Shown: positions 26,018-34,440, numbered from the stretch's first letter. The stretch is DNA of 64,000 nt from Verrucomicrobiales bacterium (GCA_029233965.1 JARGOP010000004.1:63067-127066), one strand, 5' to 3'. The notes: a model not told the origin generated them from the sequence alone. Translations and numbers: made by a program.

Positions 26018-27021
26018 TCGAAAGCGGATGGATTCAGGGCGTGTTCGGGGATCTGCCCCGCAAAAAAGGATTTCAACTGCTGAGCGGCCTCCATCGCAAT
26101 GTGTTTTCTCACTTCCTCGACGGCAGAACCAAGGTGAGGAGTGAAAAAAGTCTGCTCCCTGTTTTCGAGAAGCCGGGCCGGAATCTTTCGGGGTCGGTCA
26201 GGGAGAGCCCAGTCCTCCAGTTCGAAGACGTCGGCCGCGTAGGCTCCGAGGTGTCCTCGCTCCAAAGAATCGGCCACCGCTTCTTCGTCGACGACTGAAC
26301 CGCGACAGACGTTGACGAGGATGGCCCCCGGCTTCATTCGTTCCAGAAACCGGGCATCCACAAGATGTCTCGTTTCATCGTTGAGAGGAAGGAAAAGGGC
26401 GATCACATCCGCATTCGCGAGGATCTCGTCGAGCCCGAGCAGGGAGATCTTCAAGTCGTCGAGGAGATCCTCCGCGACCGGATTTTCGTCCGTGGCGATC
26501 AAGCGACAGTCAAACCCGCTGAGACGACGGGCAAAGGCTTTGCCGACCGCTCCCAACCCGACAAGTCCGACCGTTTTTCCAGCGAGACCGAAGCCATAGA
26601 AAATCGGTCGCCACCCCCGGAACGCACCGCTTCGAATATGGTGGTCGCCCGGCACGCATTTCCTCGCCACCCCGAGAAGAAGCGCCACCGCGAGTTCGGC
26701 GGTGGGGATCGTGAGGAGGTCAGGGACATTGGTGAAAAGCACTCCCGAATCGGTGCAGGCCCCGACGTCGAAATTGTCATACCCTTTCAACGCCCCGGCG
26801 ATGATCCTGAGATTGGGACATTGATCGAGAAAGGCCTGATCAACCGTATCGGGCATGAACACCATGAGACCATCAGCCCTCCTGCAGTTCGCCATGAGGG
26901 TTTCCAACGGCCAGGAATCCCGGGTTTCGTTGAGGATCGGGTCGCAGAAATCTTCGAGAAAGCTCACGACCTCCGGATGAATCCAATGGGTGACGACGAG
27001 ATTCGGTTTCTTTGAAATCAT
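26014..27021 (-). CDS. ptxD: phosphite dehydrogenase (NAD-dependent)
   Basis: Oxidises phosphite to phosphate with NAD+, a near-irreversible reaction. It belongs to the D-2-hydroxyacid dehydrogenase fold, 335 residues from the ATG at 27021 (P. stutzeri PtxD is 336). PtxD-specific blocks are ALKGYDNFDVGACT with the substrate-binding Lys79, NVPDLLTIPTAELA, and RGWRPIFYGFGLAGKTVG. The Rossmann motif GLGAVG is at 155-160, and an Asp at residue 178 ends the second strand, favouring NAD. The catalytic residues align as Arg240, Glu269 (in DVFELEDW) and His296 (in FTPHLGS). A GTG at 27039 overlapping the ptxC stop is an alternative start. The context with a PhnCDE-type transporter and LysR regulator makes generic glycerate dehydrogenase activity unlikely. 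Confidence 0.93.
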   Translation of the reverse strand: MISKKPNLVVTHWIHPEVVSFLEDFCDPILNETRDSWPLETLMANCRRADGLMVFMPDTVDQAFLDQCPNLRIIAGALKGYDNFDVGACTDSGVLFTNVPDLLTIPTAELAVALLLGVARKCVPGDHHIRSGAFRGWRPIFYGFGLAGKTVGLVGLGAVGKAFARRLSGFDCRLIATDENPVAEDLLDDLKISLLGLDEILANADVIALFLPLNDETRHLVDARFLERMKPGAILVNVCRGSVVDEEAVADSLERGHLGAYAADVFELEDWALPDRPRKIPARLLENREQTFFTPHLGSAVEEVRKHIAMEAAQQLKSFFAGQIPEHALNPSAFE

Positions 27022-27035
27022 AGGCACCGGACGGC

Positions 27036-27845
27036 TCACTTAAACCGGCGACGCAGTTGCGCACCGGTCGCGTCGACAATCATCACCATCGCCAGAATCA
27101 CGAGGATGATCGCGAACATTTCATCGTATCGCAAAATTCTCAACGCGCCGATGAGTTGGAATCCGATTCCCCCGGCACCGACGATCCCGAGAAGAGTCGA
27201 AGCCCTGAAGTTGTACTCCCACCGGTAGAACGCCGTATCTGCCATTTGAGGAATCACCTGCGGAAGGTAACCGTGAATGATCGTCTGAAGTCGGTTCGCG
27301 CCCGTACTTTCGACCGCCTCGACGGGTCGGGGATCGACATGCTCAATCGACTCCGCGAAAAACTTCCCGACCATTCCTATCGAATGAATTCCGAGTGCGA
27401 GGGCGCCGGGAAGGGCTCCGAATCCGACGGCGGCCACGAGGACGATACCGAGGATGAGCTCCGGGACAGCGCGGGTGAGGCTTAAGATCGCTCTCGCAAT
27501 CTGATAGACGACAGGATGAGGAGTCGTGTTCTGAGCCGCGCAGAATCCGATCAGGACGGAAAAGACAAGAGCTAATGCGGTGCCGCCAATGCTCATCCCG
27601 AGCGTGTCGATGAGCGGTTTGACCCACTCCTTCCAGTTCGAAAAATCGGGCGGCAGCATCTCGAGGAAAAGACTGCCCATGTCAGGCAGCCCCTCCCAGA
27701 GACGTTTAAAATCAAAAAGGTCAACGTACCAAGCGGCCACGAGGACCGTGATGAGAACCGCCCCCACTTCAACTGCGTTCCGCCGTCGCTGGCGGGACTC
27801 ACCGTCGAGAATAGCTGCGTATTGAGGATCAGAGGCGGTCTCCAT
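27036..27845 (-). CDS. ptxC: phosphite/phosphonate ABC transporter permease
   Basis: Inner-membrane permease of the PhnE/PtxC type, 269 residues with about six hydrophobic segments. A cytoplasmic N-terminal region is followed by the first helix (VGAVLITVLVAAWYV), a large first periplasmic loop, and the binding-protein-dependent transport domain. The EAA-like coupling segment is ESTGANRLQTIIHGYLPQVI, which contacts the ATPase. The C-terminal ASTLLGIVGAGGIGFQLIGA block is typical of phosphonate permeases. It starts 32 bp after ptxB. The single permease would act as a homodimer with PtxA. Confidence 0.92.
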   Translation of the reverse strand: METASDPQYAAILDGESRQRRRNAVEVGAVLITVLVAAWYVDLFDFKRLWEGLPDMGSLFLEMLPPDFSNWKEWVKPLIDTLGMSIGGTALALVFSVLIGFCAAQNTTPHPVVYQIARAILSLTRAVPELILGIVLVAAVGFGALPGALALGIHSIGMVGKFFAESIEHVDPRPVEAVESTGANRLQTIIHGYLPQVIPQMADTAFYRWEYNFRASTLLGIVGAGGIGFQLIGALRILRYDEMFAIILVILAMVMIVDATGAQLRRRFK

Positions 27846-27877
27846 GGGGTCTCAGCGTTCCGTGAAATAGGGGAATG

Positions 27878-28729
27878 TTAATCAAGGATCGAGGTGAGTT
27901 TTCTCACCTTCTCGTAGTCCTCGTCTTTTGCTTCCGCAAAACCGTCGGCCTTGAGCTTTCCGAGAATTTCCTCATCCTTGAGGTTGTAGAACGCGTTCCT
28001 GATTTTCTCCTTCAGTTCCGGCGCAAGGTATCCCTGCATCGTCCAGGGGTAGTTGGGATAGGCGGGAGAGACTTCGATCGCTTTGACCTTCGCGGGGTCA
28101 ATCGTTCCCTTCGCCACAAGTGCCTCATAGATCGGCTGGCTCATGCCGCCGACTTCTGCATTTCCGTTCTGGACGGCAAGCGCAACGGCGTCATGAGATC
28201 CCAGAAACTGCTCCGAGTAGTCCCGGCCCGCTTCGAGACCCCGGTCGATCAGGAGCGACTTGGGAATGAGATGGCTCGAAGTGGACGCCTGATCTCCGTA
28301 GGCCATCGTCTTCCCTTTCACATCCTCAGGTTTTTCAATGCCCGCCTCAACGCTTCCGATGAAAACACTGTGGTAGGTCGGAGACCCGTCTTTCATCTGA
28401 GCCGCAAAAGGCTCCAGCTCCGGGCTTTTGTCTTTCGCAAGAACGTAGGAGAGTGGGCCGAAGTAGCCAAGTTCAAGCCGTCCACGGCGCATCGCTTCGA
28501 TCATCGAGGAATAGTCCGTCGTCACGACGATTTCGACCTTTTTACCCAGTTCCGCTTCCAGGTAGTTTTTGAGGCCTTCGTTGGCTTTGATAATGGTCGA
28601 AGCATTCTCATCAGGGAGAAGGGCAACGCGGAGGGTATCAGGATCACTCTTTTCATCGGCATAGCCGGGAGCAATCAGGGTGAGTGCTGCAAAAAAGGCA
28701 GCGATCAGAGAGATGGTATTTTTCATCAT
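27878..28729 (-). CDS. ptxB: phosphite/phosphonate ABC transporter substrate-binding protein
   Basis: Periplasmic binding protein of the PhnD/PtxB family, 283 residues with a Sec signal peptide of about 24 residues. Characteristic segments are LRVALLPDENA at the start of lobe 1, EAMRRGRLELGYFGPLSYVLA, and the ligand-cradle ASTSSHLIPKSLL where the TSS Ser/Thr residues cap the oxyanion. PtxB proteins bind phosphite, PhnD-type binds phosphonates; the adjacent ptxD supports phosphite. It lies 53 bp after ptxA and 32 bp before ptxC. Confidence 0.93.
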   Translation of the reverse strand: MMKNTISLIAAFFAALTLIAPGYADEKSDPDTLRVALLPDENASTIIKANEGLKNYLEAELGKKVEIVVTTDYSSMIEAMRRGRLELGYFGPLSYVLAKDKSPELEPFAAQMKDGSPTYHSVFIGSVEAGIEKPEDVKGKTMAYGDQASTSSHLIPKSLLIDRGLEAGRDYSEQFLGSHDAVALAVQNGNAEVGGMSQPIYEALVAKGTIDPAKVKAIEVSPAYPNYPWTMQGYLAPELKEKIRNAFYNLKDEEILGKLKADGFAEAKDEDYEKVRKLTSILD

Positions 28730-28782
28730 GAGTTCTTGTTAGGGTATTATGGTTGGGTTTCGTCGAAACGGGGAAGAAGGGA

Positions 28783-29628
28783 TCAGCGGACTGCGGCGAG
28801 GGCCGGGTCTTTCGTTGAGGAGGCATCAACTCCGGTTTTCCGGGAGTCGCTCTTTTCCACCGGTGTCTCTCCCTCGTAAATGGATGCAAGCGCGGCTTCG
28901 TTGAGTTGCTCCGGCGTGTCGTCAAAAACGATGCGGCCATGGGCGAGGGCCACGATTCGATCTCCGAACTCCTTCGCAAACTCCACCTGGTGAAGACTGA
29001 TCACGAGCGTGATGCCATCGCGGCGGCAGACATCGCGCAAGAGAGTGAGAAGCTGCCTGGAGGTTGCGGGATCGAGACTGGCGACCGGCTCGTCCGCCAG
29101 AATCAAGCCGGGCTCCATCGCGAGAGCACGGGCCACTCCGACCCGCTGCTGTTGGCCGCCGCTCAGCTGATCGACCCGCTGCAGGGCCTTGTCGAGCAGG
29201 CCGACGCGGTCGAGGCAGGAGAGCGCCTTTTCGCGGTCAGGGCGCGGAAGGGCAAAAAGAGATCGCAGGGTGGAAAATCGGGAAAGCCTCGCGGTCAGGA
29301 CATTGGTCAGCGCGGTTTGTCTTCCGATCAGCTGATGCTGCTGAAAGACCATCCCGGTGCGACGGCGGTGCTTTCGAATCTTTGAAACTCCTGACAAGTC
29401 TCCCAATACGGGACAGCTCACGGTTCCTTCGGTCGGACTGACGAGGAGATTCATGGCGCGGAGGAGGGTCGATTTTCCCGCTCCGGAACGACCCAGCAGG
29501 ATTGTCACTTCCCCTTCGTGAATCTCAAGGTCTTGTGGAGAGAGCGCTTTGGTTCCCCCGGGATAGGTGACTCCCACTCCCGTGAGGCGGAGGATCGGTT
29601 CGGAAGAGGAAGGGACGGACTCATTCAT
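28783..29628 (-). CDS. ptxA: phosphite/phosphonate ABC transporter ATP-binding protein
   Basis: ATPase of the PhnC/PtxA type, 281 residues. Walker A is GRSGAGKST, the Q-loop is [18 protein letters not shown], the ABC signature is [16 protein letters not shown] and Walker B is [13 protein letters not shown], with the H-loop ISLHQVEFA. The last about 35 residues form a Ser/Asp-rich extension beyond the usual end. As first gene of the unit it has no convincing ribosome-binding site: the 40 bases before its ATG are occupied by a near-perfect palindrome, so expression is probably controlled there. It heads the order ptxA-B-C-D-E. Confidence 0.93.
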   Translation of the reverse strand: MNESVPSSSEPILRLTGVGVTYPGGTKALSPQDLEIHEGEVTILLGRSGAGKSTLLRAMNLLVSPTEGTVSCPVLGDLSGVSKIRKHRRRTGMVFQQHQLIGRQTALTNVLTARLSRFSTLRSLFALPRPDREKALSCLDRVGLLDKALQRVDQLSGGQQQRVGVARALAMEPGLILADEPVASLDPATSRQLLTLLRDVCRRDGITLVISLHQVEFAKEFGDRIVALAHGRIVFDDTPEQLNEAALASIYEGETPVEKSDSRKTGVDASSTKDPALAAVR

Positions 29629-29668
29629 AACGTTTCGTGATAGAAAATCGTTTTCTATCGCAAACGTT
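29629..29668. promoter_or_regulatory. palindromic operator/leader hairpin of the ptx operon
   Basis: Inner arms GATAGAAAA (29639-29647) and TTTTCTATC (29651-29659) are a perfect inverted repeat around TCG. Outer arms AACGTTT (29629-29635) and AAACGTTT (29661-29668 region) extend it to about 40 bp. It directly abuts the ptxA start codon. It may be the PtxE binding site or an RNA hairpin that blocks initiation; it does not resemble the enterobacterial Pho box. Confidence 0.6.
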
Positions 29669-29707
29669 TATGGAGAACGCCCGAACCACCAGCGTTCCTT
29701 CGTTAAG

Positions 29708-29737
29708 AAATCTTCACCGCAAGCGCCGTGAAGATTT
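29708..29737. terminator. hairpin between alcohol dehydrogenase gene and ptxA
   Basis: AAATCTTCAC (29708-29717) and GTGAAGATTT (29728-29737) form a perfect 10-bp stem with a 10-base loop. It lies 49 bp downstream of the stop codon of the minus-strand alcohol dehydrogenase gene, so it can terminate that transcript before the ptx promoter; only a short T run follows, so an operator or a symmetrical regulatory site is possible. Confidence 0.5.
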
Positions 29738-29785
29738 CGTCACCTTCCTGTCGACGCCCTGATTCAACGTCTCGAAAAAACCCGG

Positions 29786-30796
29786 TCACTCAAAATCGTT
29801 CTGCAACACGATCCGGTGCGCAGGGCTCTCATCATGCAGCTTTTTCATCGCCTCATTGACCTCCGACATCGGCAGCACTTCCGTCTGTGGTGCAATGCCG
29901 TGACGGGCGGAGAAATCGAGCATCTTCTGCGTCGTGACCGGGCTCCCGAGCGGGGAAGCTCCGATCGATTTGTCTCCCGTGATGAGTGGGAACACCGCCG
30001 CACTGACACTCGGCGCGGCCCCGACGAGGTGTAGCTTTCCTTTAGGCCGCAGGGCCGCGACATACTTGTCCCAGTCGAGCTCGACATTCACGGTGACGAG
30101 GAGAAAATCGAAACTGTCCGCCGCCTTGTCGAGCGCATCCGGGTCTTTGGAGTTGATGAAATGATGAGCCCCGAAACCGCGGGCATGTTCCTCCTTATCC
30201 GGACTCGTCGAGAAGGCGGTGACCTCGCAGCCCCACTTATTGAGAAACTGCAGCGCCATGTGACCGAGGCCACCGATCCCGACGACACCAACGCGATCCG
30301 TTGGGGATACCTGATTCGTGACGATGGGGTTGAAGACGGTGATCCCTCCGCAGAAGAGCGGTCCGACTGCCGCCGCATCAAGCCCTTCCGGTAGCGCGGT
30401 GACCCAAAGCGCGTCCGCCCGGACCCGATCAGCAAAGCCTCCGTGACGTCCCACGATCGTCGATTCATTATTCGCGCAAAGGTTCTGATTTCCACCAAGG
30501 CACTGCTCGCATTTCCGGCAGGACTTGCTGTACCAGCCGAGACCGACTTTCTGCCCGACTTCGAGATGGGTCACGTTTTCTCCCTTTTCGGAAATGCGAC
30601 CGGAGACCTCGTGACCGGGGACGAAAGGATACTGGCTTATCCCCCAATCGTTCGACCACATGCTGAGGTCGCTGTGGCAGATGCCGCAAAAATCGACCGC
30701 GATTTCCACTTCATCCGGCCCGAGCTCGCCGGGATCGTATTCAAAACGTTCCAGTTTTCCGTTCGATTCAGTGGCGGCGTAGGCTTGGATACTCAT
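29786..30796 (-). CDS. zinc-dependent alcohol/aldehyde dehydrogenase (YahK/CAD type)
   Basis: NADP-preferring medium-chain dehydrogenase of the cinnamyl alcohol dehydrogenase branch, 336 residues from the ATG at 30796; an upstream ATG at 30844 is less likely. The catalytic zinc ligands lie in GICHSDL and GHEVSG, the structural zinc loop is CRKCEQCLGGNQNLC, and the Rossmann motif is GVVGIGGLGHMALQF. A following FSTSPDKEEHARGFGAH segment has Ser/Thr after the second strand, which fits NADP. Probably reduces aldehydes in detoxification. The gene is divergent from the small-protein gene at 30894. Confidence 0.92.
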   Translation of the reverse strand: MSIQAYAATESNGKLERFEYDPGELGPDEVEIAVDFCGICHSDLSMWSNDWGISQYPFVPGHEVSGRISEKGENVTHLEVGQKVGLGWYSKSCRKCEQCLGGNQNLCANNESTIVGRHGGFADRVRADALWVTALPEGLDAAAVGPLFCGGITVFNPIVTNQVSPTDRVGVVGIGGLGHMALQFLNKWGCEVTAFSTSPDKEEHARGFGAHHFINSKDPDALDKAADSFDFLLVTVNVELDWDKYVAALRPKGKLHLVGAAPSVSAAVFPLITGDKSIGASPLGSPVTTQKMLDFSARHGIAPQTEVLPMSEVNEAMKKLHDESPAHRIVLQNDFE

Positions 30797-30893
30797 GACT
30801 GAAGTTACGCCCGGGCTGGAGATCCGACATGGAAATCTCATCACAAAAAAAGGGAGTGAGCCGGTTTCAGGATTAGGCTAGAGTGTCTAAGAA

Positions 30894-31145
30894 ATGGAGG
30901 ACTCGATTCAGGAACTGGCCGACGCGATTTATCGCGAGAAGGTACTGCGAGCGCGGAAGATGTCCGTAGCTGAGCGCATCGAGACGGGCATTGAACTCGG
31001 CATCGTTGCTGAGAAAGCAATGATCTCAGGAATACGCGCCCAGTTTCCTGAGGCCTCCGCTGAAGAGCAGAAGGAAATCCTCACGACTCGTCTCCGCCGA
31101 CTCAGGAAGCTCCACGAGCGGGATCTTTTTAAAATCGTAAACTGA
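30894..31145 (+). CDS. small helical protein, possible partner of the nucleotidyltransferase
   Basis: An 83-residue protein, unrecognised. It is predicted almost entirely helical and is highly charged: a motif ARKMSVAERIETGIEL in the centre and REKVLRARK before it, ending RRLRKLHERDLFKIV. The nucleotidyltransferase gene begins 17 bp downstream. Small helical proteins next to such nucleotidyltransferases occur as antitoxin-like or substrate-adaptor partners (for example HEPN/MNT or AbiEi/AbiEii pairs), but it has no HEPN R-x4-6-H motif. Its role is inferred from position only. Confidence 0.6.
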   Translation: MEDSIQELADAIYREKVLRARKMSVAERIETGIELGIVAEKAMISGIRAQFPEASAEEQKEILTTRLRRLRKLHERDLFKIVN

Positions 31146-31162
31146 GCGGAGAATTAACTGCG

Positions 31163-31738
31163 ATGGACGGATTCGAGGCCACACAACTCGTGATCGAGAC
31201 GGCGGAGAAACTTGGCCTGGGATACATGCTTGTCGGAGGCCTTTCGAGCATGGCCTATGGGATACCAAGGGCAACAAAAGACGCTGATCTGGTGATGGCG
31301 GTTGGACCGGGCGACTTGGATCGGCTCACGGCGGAGCTCGGTGACGAGTTCACTTTGGATCCGCAGGGCACTTTCGAGATGGTGACAGGAACGATGCGAT
31401 ATCATCTGCGCATCGCCGACACAACATTCGAGATAGAGCTCTTTCTGCTGAGCACGGACCCGCATGACCAGTCTCGTTTTGAAAGACGTGTTCCGGTGAG
31501 ACTGGATCATCTCAACGGAGTCACTGCGTCCATTCCCACAGCAGAGGATGTCATCGTGATGAAGCTCCGCTGCTACTACATCGCGCAACGCGGAAAAGAC
31601 CGCGAGGACATCCGCGACGTCATCGCGGTGCAGGGCGATGACGCCTTTGACCGGGACTACATTCACAGCCGGACCTACGAACATGGAACGCGCGAACTGC
31701 TCGACGAAATCCGTGCCTCGATACCGCCGCTAGACTGA
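31163..31738 (+). CDS. nucleotidyltransferase-fold protein (AbiEii/DUF6036-like)
   Basis: A 191-residue protein with a DNA polymerase beta-like nucleotidyltransferase fold. The core motif is MLVGGLSSMAYGIPRATKDADLV (GG-x-S followed by D-x-D) near residues 18-40, the third acid lies in FEIELFLL, and a helix EDVIVMKLRCYYIAQRGKDREDIRDV follows, as in AbiEii-type and DUF6036 proteins. Such proteins act as toxins, antitoxins or housekeeping transferases. Its small upstream partner gene suggests a toxin-antitoxin-like pair. It ends tail-to-tail with the MFS gene, overlapping by 9 bp. Confidence 0.8.
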   Translation: MDGFEATQLVIETAEKLGLGYMLVGGLSSMAYGIPRATKDADLVMAVGPGDLDRLTAELGDEFTLDPQGTFEMVTGTMRYHLRIADTTFEIELFLLSTDPHDQSRFERRVPVRLDHLNGVTASIPTAEDVIVMKLRCYYIAQRGKDREDIRDVIAVQGDDAFDRDYIHSRTYEHGTRELLDEIRASIPPLD

Positions 31739-33049
31739 ACCGGGCTTCACGTGCTCCTCCGGCACGGCGCGATGGACGCGGCGGAAGTAGTAGATCAGGA
31801 ATCCAGCGAGCATGATGAGGAAGAGCCAGGGCAGCCATGAGAGACTCTGACGAAACACTTCGTTGTTCTGCCCGGTTTCCTCGAAACCCTCGGAGCGGAG
31901 ACATCTCAAAATTCCGCCGTAGATCAGGCTCACCGCCCCGAAGCCGAGGTTTAATGCGAGTCCGCGAAAGCTGAGGACGGTAGCGCGCCGTTTCGAATCG
32001 ACCTCGGCGTTGAGGTAATGCGATCCGAAGAAATTGAGAAATCCATAGCTGATTCCGAAGAAGACCACCATCGCGACACCCCAATGCGGAATCGCGAGGG
32101 AAATTCCGAAGAGCCCGAGGATCGTCGCGAGAGAGACTAACAAATAGTTAAAACGGATTGACTGGTTCTTCACGAGCCACTCCGCCATCTTCGGCGTGAA
32201 AATGCCGAGGCCCGCAAAAGCAGCGCCGATCACTCCGAACCAGACCACCGGGATGTCGATGAGCCGGTAGTACTCGGATGCAGTCGTCAGGAATATGCGG
32301 ACGACACTGTCATGCACGAGCGCCGCGAGGATCAGCGCGTAGACGAAGGGACTTTTGAGAATCAATTTTCCAACCGCAAAGATATCCTGCCACATGGAGC
32401 AGGACTCATCGTGGCCGGAATCCTTCGGCGGTTCCTTCATCAAGGCACTGACGACTAAAGCACCGATGGCCGTCATCAGGGTGAGGTAAATCGGAAATCG
32501 GATCACGGTTGCCTTCTCGACCGTAATTTCACTCCCGATCCATCCGAGCGCCTTGTTCGCGAGATTCGGATCGTAGACCGCGGAACCTACTAACATGGCA
32601 ACAATGAAGGCCATTGAGGAAAACCTCATGAGGCGGGAAAGGACTCCGGGCCACTTCGCTTTTTGCTCATCAACCGGAATCGAATCGTAGGCGAGCGCTT
32701 CATCCGCTCCGCTCGCGGCTGCCTCCGCCGCTCCGGATAAGATCCGGTTGATGACCCAGGCCCAGAAGACAAGGGTGGCGTTTCCAAAAGGGATAAAAGC
32801 GATCACCGCCATTTCGAGGACCATGAGCACCGAAGCGAGGACGACCATGCGCTTCCGCCCGATGCGATCCGCGAGTGCCCCCGAAGGCACCTCCAGCAGA
32901 ACGATGGACACGGCCCAGATCGCATTGAGAAGCGCAAATTGCGACATCGTCAGCCCGTAGTCGAGCTGAATCACCGCGAAGACCGGGTAATAGAATCGCG
33001 CGTTGAAGAGGAGGCGAAAGGCAATGAAAAGCGGGATGTTACGAGCCAT
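31730..33049 (-). CDS. MFS transporter
   Basis: Major facilitator superfamily exporter or importer, 439 residues with about 12 membrane segments. Motif A is GALADRIGRKRM between helices 2 and 3. The N-terminus lacks a signal peptide and begins directly with MARNIPLFIAFRLLFNARFYYPVFA, typical of drug/metabolite antiporters. The C-terminal helix is followed by RRVHRAVPEEHVKPGSV. The gene stands alone: it overlaps the nucleotidyltransferase gene tail-to-tail and its upstream region (33050-33168) contains no recognised gene. Substrate unknown. Confidence 0.9.
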   Translation of the reverse strand: MARNIPLFIAFRLLFNARFYYPVFAVIQLDYGLTMSQFALLNAIWAVSIVLLEVPSGALADRIGRKRMVVLASVLMVLEMAVIAFIPFGNATLVFWAWVINRILSGAAEAAASGADEALAYDSIPVDEQKAKWPGVLSRLMRFSSMAFIVAMLVGSAVYDPNLANKALGWIGSEITVEKATVIRFPIYLTLMTAIGALVVSALMKEPPKDSGHDESCSMWQDIFAVGKLILKSPFVYALILAALVHDSVVRIFLTTASEYYRLIDIPVVWFGVIGAAFAGLGIFTPKMAEWLVKNQSIRFNYLLVSLATILGLFGISLAIPHWGVAMVVFFGISYGFLNFFGSHYLNAEVDSKRRATVLSFRGLALNLGFGAVSLIYGGILRCLRSEGFEETGQNNEVFRQSLSWLPWLFLIMLAGFLIYYFRRVHRAVPEEHVKPGSV

Positions 33050-33168
33050 GGAAGCGCGGCAGGGACAGAGCGGTCGGCAAGGTCTACGGTTTTCGAAGAG
33101 GCCTTGATCAGTTCCTTTCCAGAGATCATGACTTCGGATAGGGTGTTCGTCACCTGATTCTTCTTTTC

Positions 33169-33450
33169 ATGAGTGACGCACTCCATCCAGTCATCCGGGG
33201 AGGCGTTGCACACTTTCCTGAAAACGAAACGGATGCCGAAGCAGAACTGTTCACGATCTGCATGCCCGCCGGCTTTGATCGTTTTCAGTTGGAAGTTGGA
33301 GAGAGAGAGAGTCGAAGGCAGCGATACCTCTTTCAGAAAACCGGACGACCGTGATCGGACTGCCGGAGGGCACCCGTCGAACCGCCCCCTGAGGAAAGCG
33401 TAATCCTGAAGCAGATCGCCGGCGACTACGGAATAGAAATCGGTTGGGAA
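33169..33450 (+). pseudogene. truncated, frameshifted cupin-domain gene remnant
   Basis: Three pieces read as the C-terminal half of one cupin protein of the type that ends PAGF-x-x-F and YGIEI. Frame of 33169 gives GGVAHFPENETDAEAELF and CMPAGFDRFQLEVGE; from 33312 another frame gives SKAAIPLSENRTTVIGLP; from about 33385 the first frame resumes with PPEESVILKQIAGDYGIEIG. The first shift coincides with a run of GA dinucleotides (33299-33311), a slippage site. The N-terminal barrel half with the metal ligands is absent upstream, and the stop codon is lost in the neighbouring gene. Two compensating sequencing errors are possible but would not explain the missing N-terminus. Confidence 0.65.
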
Positions 33451-34440
33451 TCAACCGCCGTGCTCGGCAAGGTAGGCTTTCCGGGCTGCGAGACTTTCTT
33501 TCATCGTCGCGATCTGGGCACGCAGCTTATTGAGTTCGTCATAGCGCTGAAAAATCAGGAAAAAATCGGACCGCAAATCGGACCGGGTGTCTTCGAGCAT
33601 CCTGCCCAGATCATATGCTTCGTCCCGTCCGATTTTCCGGGTATCGGGCCGGTCCGCTGAATTCAACCGGATCATCTCATCCTGTCTCGACCGAATCGTT
33701 TCCGTGATTCGCCTCACATCGGACTCATAGAGGGCGCGCTCCGTGTCGGTGATGGTATCCCCTTTGAGCTTCTCTTCCAGATACTTCTGACGCTGATCCA
33801 GATCCTGAAGGCTTTTCGAAAGCGCCTCCATGACCTCTTTGCGATTCACGTCTGTCTTGTGAACATCGCGACGATTCTGCTTCCAGCTTTCGCTGATTTC
33901 TTCATTGTTCCAGGTCGTTCCCCACCAGCCTGCGTAGCTGTCTGTGACCTCGTACTTCTCGACTTCTTCGTTCTGAGTAAAGGAAGCAGTCAGGGCAACG
34001 ATCTGCTTCACCCGTTTCTCGATCCGCTCGTCAAAAATGTTTACGTCATTCTCGAGTGTCCCGGCAGGGATATTGGTGCTTCCTGTCCTCAGTTCCTCCC
34101 TGACGGTTCCCCGCTTCTGCCGGTAGAATTCGATCATTTTCTTCAAGCCGGCAATGGCCTCCTCTTTGACGTTGGCAACGCGCGTCCTCGATTCCTCCGA
34201 ATCCGCGGAGTTCGCGAGCACATCAACGAGATCATCGATTCCATCTTCGACGCGTTCATCGAGATCGAGAATGTCGTCCACGGTCTCTTGCATTCGCTCT
34301 TCCCGTTGCGTGATGTGAGCTTCCAGATTCGCGATCGACTCGCGCATCTGATCCGGCGTGAGGCTGGGAGCGGCTTCTTGAGAGACTGCGGCGGAAAGGC
34401 TGAACGCGAAAATTCCGAGGATACCGAAATGGGGTTTCAT
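33451..34440 (-). CDS. periplasmic coiled-coil protein, unknown function
   Basis: A 329-residue exported protein with a signal peptide of about 20 residues ending SAAVSQ. The rest is almost wholly alpha-helical with heptad-like Leu/Ile spacing: IANLEAHITQREERMQE at about 36-52, and a second long region from LSKSLQDLDQRQKYLEEKL to the end. A short Trp/Gly-rich break (SYAGWWGTTWNNEE near residue 168) separates the two. I recognise no domain. It may be a structural or scaffold protein of the periplasm. It lies 48 bp downstream of the esterase gene on the same strand, so co-transcription is possible. Confidence 0.75.
   Translation of the reverse strand: MKPHFGILGIFAFSLSAAVSQEAAPSLTPDQMRESIANLEAHITQREERMQETVDDILDLDERVEDGIDDLVDVLANSADSEESRTRVANVKEEAIAGLKKMIEFYRQKRGTVREELRTGSTNIPAGTLENDVNIFDERIEKRVKQIVALTASFTQNEEVEKYEVTDSYAGWWGTTWNNEEISESWKQNRRDVHKTDVNRKEVMEALSKSLQDLDQRQKYLEEKLKGDTITDTERALYESDVRRITETIRSRQDEMIRLNSADRPDTRKIGRDEAYDLGRMLEDTRSDLRSDFFLIFQRYDELNKLRAQIATMKESLAARKAYLAEHGG

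Noticed and set aside
26014..27021. Reading of ptxD as an ordinary glycerate or phosphoglycerate dehydrogenase
   Set aside because: The KGYDNFD, RGWRPIFYG and YAADVFELED blocks and the phosphonate-type transporter genes in the same unit fit phosphite dehydrogenase much better.
27875..28879. 334-codon plus-strand frame opposite ptxB
   Set aside because: Antisense to a well-conserved binding protein; composition typical of shadow frames.
29708..29737. Reading the 10-bp perfect hairpin as a riboswitch
   Set aside because: It lacks additional paired elements and conserved loop sequence; a terminator or operator is simpler.
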